Source of the DNA: Rhodoferax sp.
GTDB taxonomy: Bacteria > Pseudomonadota > Gammaproteobacteria > Burkholderiales > Burkholderiaceae_C
Assembly: GCA_028292305.1 (NCBI GenBank)
Contig: JAQGMQ010000201.1
Coordinates: 1-7,237, forward strand
Direction of reading: 5' to 3'
Length of the DNA: 7,237 bases
Shown: positions 1 to 5,597 of the stretch, piece by piece
How positions within the stretch are numbered: position 1 is the first letter of the stretch
Layout of the letters: each line of letters begins with the position of its first letter
Program-made: the position numbers and the translations under genes
The notes under the pieces: model-generated
Seen by the model: only the letters and a program-made list of their open reading frames with translations
What the model was told of the DNA's origin: nothing
Database searches by the model: none

Positions 1-392
1 AAGAATTCCAGCACCTCGGGAATGCGCTCATGCGTCGTCTTGGTGCCCAGCGTGATGCCGCCCAGTTCCAGGTTCTGGAACACGGTGAGCTGGCCGAACA
101 GGTTGCGGCCCTGCGGCACGAAGGCGATGCCCTTGGCCAGCAGTTCCTTTTGCGACGCGCCGCCGATGTCCTCGCCATCGAGCGTGATCTTGCCCTGCTT
201 CGGCTTCAACAGCCCGAACAAGGTCTTCAGCACCGTCGACTTGCCGGCGCCGTTCGGCCCGAGCAGCAGGGTGATGGAGCCGCGTCGCGCCTTGAACGAC
301 AGGTTGTTCAGGATCATGAAATCCTTGTAGCCGGCGACCACATCGGCGAACTCGATACACGTGTCGTGTGGCATGGAAGTATTCGTCATCAT
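1..392 (-). CDS. livF: LivF-type ABC transporter ATP-binding protein (3' end missing)
   Basis: This is the second cytoplasmic ATPase of a HAAT-family (branched-chain amino acid type) ABC importer and powers uptake together with LivG. The 130 visible codons start MMTNTSMPHD and include the Walker A motif GPNGAGKST (about residues 45-53) and the Q-loop in FVPQGRNLF (Q94). The wording VPQGRNLF is typical of LivF as opposed to LivG. The signature motif, Walker B and H-loop lie beyond the left edge, so roughly 45% of a normal 235-240 residue protein is missing. The first ATG (392-390) overlaps the livG stop as TGATG. A second ATG follows directly at 389, and a GGGGA sequence lies 4 or 7 bases upstream of the two starts, so translational coupling to livG is likely. 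Family and role are clear; the transported substrate is not. Confidence 0.93.
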   Translation of the reverse strand, partial: MMTNTSMPHDTCIEFADVVAGYKDFMILNNLSFKARRGSITLLLGPNGAGKSTVLKTLFGLLKPKQGKITLDGEDIGGASQKELLAKGIAFVPQGRNLFGQLTVFQNLELGGITLGTKTTHERIPEVLEF

Positions 393-1147
393 CAGTTCCC
401 CAGGTACGCGTCAAGGACTTGCTTGTTGCCGCGGATTTCCGCCGGTGTGCCGATGGCCATCACCTTGCCTTCGACCATCACCATGATGCGGTGGCACAGG
501 TCCATTACGAAGTCCATGTTGTGCTCGATCACCACGAAGCTGCTCTTGCTCGCGCCCTGCTGCTGGTTCAGTTGCTTCAACAAGGTGGAGATGCCGCCGA
601 CCAGGCTCGGGTTCACACCGGCACAGGGTTCGTCCAGCAGCACCAGCGCCGGCTGGCTCATGAAGGCCATGGCGATGTCGACCAGCTTCTGCTGGCCGTA
701 GCTCAATTCGCCGGCCTTCTTGTCGGCCACGTGGCGGATGCGGAACTGGTCGATCAGCGCGTCGGCCTTGGCGCCCAGGCCCGAGTCGCCGGGCGCGAAC
801 ATGCGGCCGAACATGCTGCCCTGGTGCTCCTGCGCGGCCACCAGCAGGTTGTCGCGAACCGTCATCTTGCCGAACACCTGCAGCGTCTGGAAGGTGCGGC
901 CCACGCCGCGTCGGTTCAGCGCCAGCGGGCCGAGGCGGCTTACGTCTTCGCCGTTCAGCTCGATGCTGCCGCTGTCGGGCCGGATCTGGCCGAGCATGCT
1001 GTTGAACAGCGTGGTCTTGCCCGAACCGTTCGGGCCGATCACGCCGAAGATCTCCCCCGGCATGACTTCGAACGACACACCACCCACGGCCTGAATCGCG
1101 CCGTAGGCCTTCTTCAGATCCTTGACTTTAAGCAAAGGCGCGATCAT
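392..1147 (-). CDS. livG: LivG-type ABC transporter ATP-binding protein
   Basis: This is a cytoplasmic ATPase of the HAAT-type ABC importer, 251 residues, the normal LivG length. All nucleotide-binding elements are readable: Walker A GPNGSGKTT (38-46), Q-loop Q87 in RTFQTLQ, signature LSYGQ (148-152), Walker B LVLLDE with catalytic E173, and the H-loop histidine H209 in VVIEHNMDFV. The sequence DEPCAGVNP after Walker B and EHNMDFVMDL are characteristic of the LivG subgroup. Its ATG overlaps the livM stop in an ATGA arrangement (4 bases), and its TGA overlaps the livF start by 1 base, indicating coupled translation of the last three genes. The substrate is set by the binding protein and cannot be read from this subunit. 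Confidence 0.96.
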   Translation of the reverse strand: MIAPLLKVKDLKKAYGAIQAVGGVSFEVMPGEIFGVIGPNGSGKTTLFNSMLGQIRPDSGSIELNGEDVSRLGPLALNRRGVGRTFQTLQVFGKMTVRDNLLVAAQEHQGSMFGRMFAPGDSGLGAKADALIDQFRIRHVADKKAGELSYGQQKLVDIAMAFMSQPALVLLDEPCAGVNPSLVGGISTLLKQLNQQQGASKSSFVVIEHNMDFVMDLCHRIMVMVEGKVMAIGTPAEIRGNKQVLDAYLGN

Positions 1148-2208
1148 GCCGCTTCTCCTGGTTGGATGTCACGTGGCTTGGCCGTCTGCGGGTCCTGTGC
1201 CGTCTGGTTGGTAGCGGCCGACAAACCGGCCGCCTGTGCGGCGATGCCGGAGGCCTGGCGCGCGGCGTTGGCTTCCTTGCCGAGGCGGCGCGCGCGGATG
1301 CGTTCGGGGATGCTCAGGAGGCCGTCGGGCAGCCAGATCATCAGCAGCACCACCGCCGCGCCGAAGATGAACAGGTACCAGGCCTGGGCGAAGCGCAGCC
1401 ACTCGGGCAGCAACACACCCACCGCCGAGCCGACAACCGGGCCGAGGAAATAGCCCGGGCCGCCCACCACCACCATCAGGTACATCATGATCGAGGCCGC
1501 CACCGTGAACGGCGCGGGTTCGATGAACTGCACCAGGCTGGCGAACAAGGCGCCGGCAATGCCCGCGTACACCGCGCCGATGGCGAAGCTCAGGAGCGTG
1601 TAGGTGCGGATGTCCACCCCCAGGCTTTCGGCCCGGATCGGGTTGTCGCGCAGCGCGGTGAAGGCTTTGCCCCAGGGTGACCGCAACAGCGCGGCCAGCA
1701 GCAGTGCCAGGATCACGGCCATGCCCAGCACGAAGTAGTAATACGGCAGGTTGCCCTCGAGCGAATAGCCGAACAGGCTGGGCCGCGCGATGTTGTTGAT
1801 GCCGAAGGTACCGCCCGTGAGCCATTCCTCGTTGCGCATCACCAGCCACACGGCGGTGTTGAAGCCCAGCGTGGCGAACGCCAGGTAGATGGTCTGCACC
1901 CGCAGGGCCGGAAATCCCAGGATGATGCCGACCACGAAGCAGATCAGCGCCGCCGCGGGCATGCCCAGCCAGAAGCTGAAGCCGGCCTTCATGAGGATGG
2001 CCACGGTGTAGGCGCCGATGCCGAAGAACGCCGCCTGGCCCAGCGATTTCTGCCCGGCGTAACCCACGGTGAGGTTCAGCCCCTTGGTGGCGTTGATGAA
2101 CACCAGCCTGGTGGTGAGCAGGTAGATGCCGTAGTTCTTCAGGAAGTTGGGCACGATCAGCAGCAGGGCTGCAGCGAGCACGGAGATGATGAGAGTCGAT
2201 TTCTTCAT
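1144..2208 (-). CDS. livM: LivM-type ABC transporter permease
   Basis: This is an inner-membrane permease subunit that would pair with LivH. Several hydrophobic membrane segments cover residues 5 to about 300. The LivM hallmark GYAGQKSLGQAAFFGIGAYT lies at about 49-68. The loop ALRDNPIRAESLGVDI (about 185-200) is the expected cytoplasmic coupling segment to the ATPase. I chose the ATG at 2208 (MKKSTLIISV, 354 residues): it puts a hydrophobic segment right at the N-terminus and has GGAAA about 9 bases upstream. The longer in-frame start at 2265 would add an arginine-rich stretch overlapping the end of livH. After the family-typical ending WLPDGLLSIPERI there is an unusual hydrophilic, Ala/Gln-rich tail of about 45-50 residues. 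The start lies 28 bases after livH, and the stop overlaps livG. Confidence 0.94.
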   Translation of the reverse strand: MKKSTLIISVLAAALLLIVPNFLKNYGIYLLTTRLVFINATKGLNLTVGYAGQKSLGQAAFFGIGAYTVAILMKAGFSFWLGMPAAALICFVVGIILGFPALRVQTIYLAFATLGFNTAVWLVMRNEEWLTGGTFGINNIARPSLFGYSLEGNLPYYYFVLGMAVILALLLAALLRSPWGKAFTALRDNPIRAESLGVDIRTYTLLSFAIGAVYAGIAGALFASLVQFIEPAPFTVAASIMMYLMVVVGGPGYFLGPVVGSAVGVLLPEWLRFAQAWYLFIFGAAVVLLMIWLPDGLLSIPERIRARRLGKEANAARQASGIAAQAAGLSAATNQTAQDPQTAKPRDIQPGEAA

Positions 2209-2236
2209 GATGGTGTTTCCAGACGGGCGGGCCCGT

Positions 2237-3112
2237 TCAGACCTTTCTCTCGACACGTTTGCCAAGCAGGCCTTGCGGCTTGAACAGGATCACGACCATG
2301 AAGATGACCAGCGCCACCGCATCCTTGTAGGCCGGCGAGATGTAGGCCGCGGCCAGGTTCTCGCACACGCCCACGATCAGCCCGCCCAGGAGCGCGCCGC
2401 GCGAGTTGTTGAAGCCGCCGATGATGGCCGCGAAGAAAGCCTTGTTGCCAAGCGATTCGCCCATGTCGAACTTGGCCAGGTAGGTGGGCGTGACCAGCAT
2501 CGCCGCAGCCACCGCCAGCACGGCGTTGATGGCGAAGGTGTAGAAGATCATGCGCGGCACGTTGATGCCCAGCACCGAAGCGCTTTCGGTGTTCTGCGCC
2601 ACGGCCTGCATGGCACGGCCGGTCACGGTCTTGGCGATGAAGGCCTGGGTGATCAGCACCAGCACCAGTGCGAAGGCGAAGGTGCCGAAGTCCGCCAGGG
2701 TGATGGTCACGCCGGCGATGTTGAACAGCTTGTCCGGGAACAGGCTGGGGAACGGATGCGCCTCGGCGCTGAAGCCGGCCCGCACGCCGTTGCGCATGGC
2801 GATCGACAGGCCGATGGTGGCCACCACGATCGGCATCATCCCGTACTTGAAGAGCGGGTCGACCAGGCCGCGCTTGAACAGCCAGCCGAGCACCACCACC
2901 GCCAGCACCACGCTCAGCGCGAAGCTCACCAGGATCGGCGCGCCCATGTTCATGAAGGCCAGCATCATGAAGGCCGGCAACATCACGAACTCGCCCTGCG
3001 CGAAGTTGATGGTGCCGCTGGCCTGCCACAGCAGGGTGAAGCCCAGCGCGGCCAGCGCGTAGATGGCACCGGTGGACAGGCCGCTGAAGAAGAGTTGGAG
3101 GAAGTCGGTCAT
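2237..3112 (-). CDS. livH: LivH-type ABC transporter permease
   Basis: This is an inner-membrane permease of the HAAT-type importer, 291 residues, the usual LivH length. The N-terminal sequence SGLSTGAIYALAALGFTLLW followed by INFAQGEF (about 35-42) is the LivH signature. The cytoplasmic coupling loop TGRAMQAVAQNTESASVLGINV lies at about 164-185. The C-terminal part with GALLGGLIVGVCENL and the ending LFKPQGLLGK is also standard. The ATG at 3112 gives this canonical N-terminus, but no good Shine-Dalgarno sequence is visible before it (GCCCGACCACC). A 142-bp gap with two hairpins separates it from livK upstream, while only 28 bp separate it from livM downstream. Confidence 0.95.
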   Translation of the reverse strand: MTDFLQLFFSGLSTGAIYALAALGFTLLWQASGTINFAQGEFVMLPAFMMLAFMNMGAPILVSFALSVVLAVVVLGWLFKRGLVDPLFKYGMMPIVVATIGLSIAMRNGVRAGFSAEAHPFPSLFPDKLFNIAGVTITLADFGTFAFALVLVLITQAFIAKTVTGRAMQAVAQNTESASVLGINVPRMIFYTFAINAVLAVAAAMLVTPTYLAKFDMGESLGNKAFFAAIIGGFNNSRGALLGGLIVGVCENLAAAYISPAYKDAVALVIFMVVILFKPQGLLGKRVERKV

Positions 3113-3147
3113 GGTGGTCGGGCTCGCGTCACGGGGCGGAACAAGAT

Positions 3148-3183
3148 GGCCAGGCGCGCGCCGCTCTCTGGCGGGCGCGGGCC
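3148..3183. repeat. GC-rich imperfect inverted repeat between livK and livH
   Basis: Left arm 3148-3162 and right arm 3170-3183 can form about 12 GC pairs in three blocks, interrupted by one mismatch and a small internal loop, around the 7-base loop 3163-3169. No T-run follows on the minus strand, so it does not look like an intrinsic terminator by itself. In the livK-livH transcript it would lie 3' of the terminator-like hairpin and about 35 bases upstream of livH. It could stabilise a processed mRNA end or limit access to the livH start. Pairing was done by eye; the function is inferred. Confidence 0.4.
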
Positions 3184-3204
3184 TGTCGGGTCAACAGGTG
3201 TTGA

Positions 3205-3246
3205 AGAGAAACCCGGGCCGGACACGGCCCGGCCAGGCGTTTCTCT
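3205..3246 (-). terminator. Terminator-like hairpin just after livK (possible attenuator)
   Basis: On the minus strand this hairpin starts 9 bases after the livK stop codon. The inner stem is a perfect 8-bp match, CCGGGCCG (3213-3220) with CGGCCCGG (3225-3232), around the loop GACA. An outer perfect 8-bp match, AGAGAAAC (3205-3212) with GTTTCTCT (3239-3246), is separated from it on one side by a 6-base bulge (3233-3238). In transcript direction the GC stem is followed by GTTTCTCTTC, a pyrimidine tail like that of a rho-independent terminator. Because livHMGF lie downstream on the same strand, partial read-through (attenuation) or 3'-end stabilisation of livK mRNA is the likely role. The structure is seen; the function is inferred. 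Confidence 0.68.
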
Positions 3247-3254
3247 GGTGGGCG

Positions 3255-4409
3255 TTACTTGGCAGCGGCGCCGAGCGGCGGCACCACGGCAATCACTTCC
3301 TGCTTGCCGTTCTTCACTTCGACCATGAAGCTGTCGCGGTCCAGGTCGCCCTTTTCATTGAAGCTCACGTCCATCAGCACGCCCGGCTGTTCCGCCGCGG
3401 TAATCTTGATGGAATGCATGACGTTGGCCACGGCCTTGCGGTCGAGCTTGCCGACCTTTTCGATCGCCGCCTTGAGCACGTACATGCCCGAGTAGCCCTT
3501 CATGCCGTTGTGGTCGGAGATGGTCTTGTATTCCTTCTCGTACTTGGCGCGGAAGGCGCGCACCGCGGGCAGCGGCGCGTCGACGGTAAGACCGACGTGG
3601 GCGATGGCGCCGTTGGCCGCGTCACCCGCGAGTTCGATGACCTTCTGGCCGGTCAGCGTGGTCTCTCCGACCACGGGCTTGGTCCAGCCCTGCTTCTTCA
3701 GTTCACGCAGCAGGCGGGCCGATTCCTCTTCGTTGGTGTAGGCAAACAAGCCATCGGCATTCAACTGCTTGGCCTTCAACACGGCAGCCGAGAAATCGAT
3801 CTGTCCGGAGTCGGTGGAGATTTCGCCGAGCACCTTGGTCGGCGAGTTGGCCAGCGCCTTCTTGATCGAGTCGAGGCCGCCCTTGCCGAAGTCGTTGTTC
3901 ACGTAGATCACGGCGATGGTCTTGAGCTTCATGGTGTCGCTCATGTAACGCGCCACCTTGGGCATGGCCGTGTCCTGCGTGAAGCTGGTGCGGAACACAT
4001 AGGGGTTGCCCTGCTGGGTGATGGCCGCGGCCTCGCCGCCGGTGAAGTTGGGGATCTCGGCGCGGCGGCTTTCGGCCATGCTGACCATGATCGAGCCAGA
4101 GAACACCGGGCCGAAGATCGCGAACACATCCTGGTCCACGGCCTTTTGCGTCAGGCCCTTGGCGACGCCCGGGTTGCTCTGGGTGTCGTTCGCGTTGTAT
4201 TCGATCTTCTTGCCGAGGATGCCGCCCGCGGCGTTGATTTCCTTCACGGCCAGGAGCGCACCGTTGTTGAAGAAGGTGCCCGACGTCGTGCCCGGGCCGG
4301 ACAGTTCGACGATGCCCGCGATCTTGATCGTCTGCTGGGCAAAGCCGCTGAGCGCGCTGGTCGCCAGGGCGCAGGCGGCGATGAGTTGAAGGGCGAATCG
4401 TTTTTGCAT
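3255..4409 (-). CDS. livK: LivK-type periplasmic substrate-binding protein (HAAT family)
   Basis: This is the periplasmic receptor of the importer, 384 residues, of the type I (Leu/Ile/Val-binding-like, Peripla_BP_6) fold. The N-terminus MQKRFALQLIAACALATSAL is a Sec signal peptide with likely cleavage after SGFA (about residue 24). Mature-protein hallmarks are IKIAGIVELSGPG (about 28-40), GALLAVKEINAAGGILGKKIE (50-70), and AIFGPVFSGS (about 87-96). The usual ligand-contact stretch of LivJ/LivK (an S-A-A/T type segment) reads NFTGGEAAAIT here (about 121-131), so leucine binding should not be assumed. The start at 4409 has a strong GAGGAG 8 bases upstream and gives a clean signal peptide. It lies 39 bp after the dehydrogenase-like gene, probably in the same transcript, and is followed by a terminator-like hairpin. 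Members of this family also bind aromatic acids, amides and urea; the ligand here is unknown. Confidence 0.92.
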   Translation of the reverse strand: MQKRFALQLIAACALATSALSGFAQQTIKIAGIVELSGPGTTSGTFFNNGALLAVKEINAAGGILGKKIEYNANDTQSNPGVAKGLTQKAVDQDVFAIFGPVFSGSIMVSMAESRRAEIPNFTGGEAAAITQQGNPYVFRTSFTQDTAMPKVARYMSDTMKLKTIAVIYVNNDFGKGGLDSIKKALANSPTKVLGEISTDSGQIDFSAAVLKAKQLNADGLFAYTNEEESARLLRELKKQGWTKPVVGETTLTGQKVIELAGDAANGAIAHVGLTVDAPLPAVRAFRAKYEKEYKTISDHNGMKGYSGMYVLKAAIEKVGKLDRKAVANVMHSIKITAAEQPGVLMDVSFNEKGDLDRDSFMVEVKNGKQEVIAVVPPLGAAAK

Positions 4410-4417
4410 GGTCTAGT

Positions 4418-4423
4418 CTCCTC
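4418..4423 (-). promoter_or_regulatory. Strong ribosome binding site of livK
   Basis: The minus strand reads GAGGAG here, 8 bases before the livK ATG at 4409. It is the best Shine-Dalgarno match in the window, whereas the dehydrogenase-like gene and livH have none that I can see. This suggests livK is translated more strongly than its operon partners, as expected for a binding protein. A T6 run (4430-4435 on the plus strand as A's) precedes it, but no stem precedes that run, so it is not a terminator. Confidence 0.75.
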
Positions 4424-4448
4424 TGGGGTAAAAAAGCTGGGTTGCGCG

Positions 4449-5438
4449 CTACGGGGCCGTCGGTGCAGGAAGTCCAGACGCCGCAAGGTCTGGTGGCCGG
4501 GAACGGTGGATTTCATCGGCAAGCTCGGCCGGGTAGATGGCTTGACGGACAAAGGTGGCATCGCGCTGCACCAGCGCGGCCGCATCGTGCAGACCGAAGA
4601 AGCGCAGGTACAGGTCGGCCTGCTGGATCATCATTTCGAACCCGGGCTGGGCATTGAGCCCGCGCGCCCGGCCAGCCCGCACCCAGGGGGTCGGCTGGTT
4701 CTTCATCAGGATGTCCATCATCGCGGCGTGGGGCGCAACCCGGCCCGGGTCACACGGCATCGCATCGCTGGTCTTCAGGCCGAGCGGCGTGGCATTGATC
4801 ACCAGGTCGTAGCCGGCCGGGTCGTTGCTGGCGGCGGCCGACACGGCGCTGCTGTAGCCCGCCAGGCGGTCGGCCAGTTCCTGTGCCTTGCCGGGCATCG
4901 GGTCGTAGAACGCCAGTTCGCTGGCTGCGCCCAGCGCCACGCTGGAGCCCGCGCCGACCAGCGAAGCGCCGATGGCCGCCGCGCCGCCGCCGGCACCCAG
5001 CACCAACACCCGCCGGCCGGCATACACCATGCCGTAATAATTGAGCGACGACACCAGGCCCTCGCCGTCGAAAAGATCACCTTGGAGCGTGCCGTCGGCG
5101 TTCAGCCGCAGGGCATTCACCGCGCCGGCCACCTTGGCCAGCGGGCCGGCCGATGCGAGCAGCGGCATCACCACCGACTTGTGCGGGATCGTCAAAAGCA
5201 GGCCCTTGACGTTCCGCGCGGCGAACACCGTCTTGACGAAGTTCAGCACGTCGGCGGCGGCCACATGCGCCGGCACCACCACCGCGTTGATGCCCAGGGT
5301 CGCAAAAATCAGATTGAACGACTCCGGCGCACGCACCTGCTCCACCGGATCCCCGAGGATCAGGAAGACGTCGGTCTTGCCGTTCACGGCAGGCGTTTGT
5401 GCAGAGGTGGAGGTCATGGATGATCGCTGATCGTTCAT
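4449..5438 (-). CDS. Divergent shikimate/quinate dehydrogenase-like oxidoreductase
   Basis: This is an AroE-superfamily NAD(P)-dependent dehydrogenase, 329 residues from the ATG at 5438 or 322 from the ATG at 5417. Neither start has a clear ribosome site. The N-terminal substrate domain begins DVFLILGDPVEQVRAP. Family residues kept are the catalytic Lys in TIPHK (K87), Asn in GAVN (N108), catalytic Asp in LFDGEG (D124), and Gln in the QQAD segment (Q272/Q273). The nucleotide domain has LGAGGGAAA (147-155) and NATPLG (215-220). Oddities: the SxS pair that binds the shikimate carboxylate (SKSP in E. coli AroE) is V-R-A-P here (35-38). The end of the second beta strand reads FYDP with D179 instead of the NRT typical of NADP enzymes, which suggests NAD. 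About 7 extra residues lie before it, and the C-terminal tail is longer than usual. It is first in the liv operon and divergent from a PcaR-like regulator, so I infer a catabolic enzyme acting on the imported compound rather than biosynthetic AroE. Confidence 0.82.
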   Translation of the reverse strand: MNDQRSSMTSTSAQTPAVNGKTDVFLILGDPVEQVRAPESFNLIFATLGINAVVVPAHVAAADVLNFVKTVFAARNVKGLLLTIPHKSVVMPLLASAGPLAKVAGAVNALRLNADGTLQGDLFDGEGLVSSLNYYGMVYAGRRVLVLGAGGGAAAIGASLVGAGSSVALGAASELAFYDPMPGKAQELADRLAGYSSAVSAAASNDPAGYDLVINATPLGLKTSDAMPCDPGRVAPHAAMMDILMKNQPTPWVRAGRARGLNAQPGFEMMIQQADLYLRFFGLHDAAALVQRDATFVRQAIYPAELADEIHRSRPPDLAASGLPAPTAP

Positions 5439-5505
5439 TGGGCGGTGTCTGGGGCTGGACTTTAGCGATCTGCAACAAATTACGAAAGAATTTTTATGCA
5501 TTTTC

Positions 5506-5520
5506 GTGCGATGAACGAAC
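5506..5520 (-). promoter_or_regulatory. PcaR-type operator, imperfect copy
   Basis: The minus strand reads GTTCGTTCATCGCAC, matching 13 of 15 bases of the copy at 5527-5541 in inverted orientation. It lies 67 bases upstream of the dehydrogenase-like ATG and overlaps the zone where that gene's -35 would fall if the CATAAA at 5498-5493 were the -10. It probably serves the divergent IclR-type regulator. The pairing with the second site is visible; binding is inferred. Confidence 0.68.
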
Positions 5521-5526
5521 GGCTTC

Positions 5527-5541
5527 GTTCGATAATCGCAC
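5527..5541 (+). promoter_or_regulatory. PcaR/PobR/PcaU-type operator
   Basis: The sequence GTTCGATAATCGCAC is, from memory, identical to the 15-base element described for PcaR-controlled promoters and the PobR/PcaU operators. It has its own partial symmetry around CGATAATCG. It lies 56 bases before the chosen start of an adjacent gene whose product resembles exactly that regulator group, which makes autoregulation and control of the divergent operon the natural reading. Confidence 0.8.
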
Positions 5542-5597
5542 GAAGCCGGGGTAACCACCAACTTTCGCGGACCCGCCAGCTGGCAAGAATCCTCACC

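Larger units (their letters stand above)
5503..5544. repeat. Nested inverted repeat in the divergent promoter
   Basis: The outer arms TTCGTGCGAT (5503-5512) and ATCGCACGAA (5535-5544) are a perfect 10-bp inverted match. The inner arms GAACGAA (5513-5519) and TTCGTTC (5524-5530) are a perfect 7-bp match around CGGC. The two halves differ only by the 4 extra bases GATA (5531-5534) on the right side. This 42-bp structure contains both PcaR-type operator copies listed separately. As DNA it is best read as a regulator-binding array rather than a terminator, since it sits upstream of both gene starts. Confidence 0.85.
5439..5597. promoter_or_regulatory. Divergent promoter region between dehydrogenase-like gene and IclR-type regulator
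   Basis: This is a 159-bp gap between two divergent genes. Its middle (about 5473-5505) is markedly AT-rich against a GC-rich background, including A/T runs around 5484-5497, and the operator-like palindrome at 5503-5544 borders it. Weak -10-like hexamers exist (TTTTAT at 5492-5497 on plus, CATAAA at 5498-5493 on minus), but I found no convincing -35 partner for either. That would fit activator-dependent promoters, though this is inference. Confidence 0.7.

Noticed and set aside
28..414. A 128-codon minus-strand open frame overlapping livF
   Set aside because: It is out of frame with livF. The livF frame starting at 392 has Walker A and the Q-loop, while this one has no family pattern.
2147..3328. 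A 393-codon plus-strand open frame opposite livH
   Set aside because: It is a low-complexity His/Gln/Arg-rich mirror of the livH reading frame; livH has clear family motifs.
4410..4448. Possible terminator from the T-run between the dehydrogenase-like gene and livK
   Set aside because: The minus-strand T6 run is not preceded by a credible stem, and the strong livK ribosome site follows directly, so co-transcription is more likely.
3063..5423. A 786-codon plus-strand open frame opposite livK and the dehydrogenase-like gene
   Set aside because: It is antisense to two well-supported genes. Its composition (His, Arg, Gly, Gln-rich, no recognisable domain) is that of a GC-driven mirror frame.
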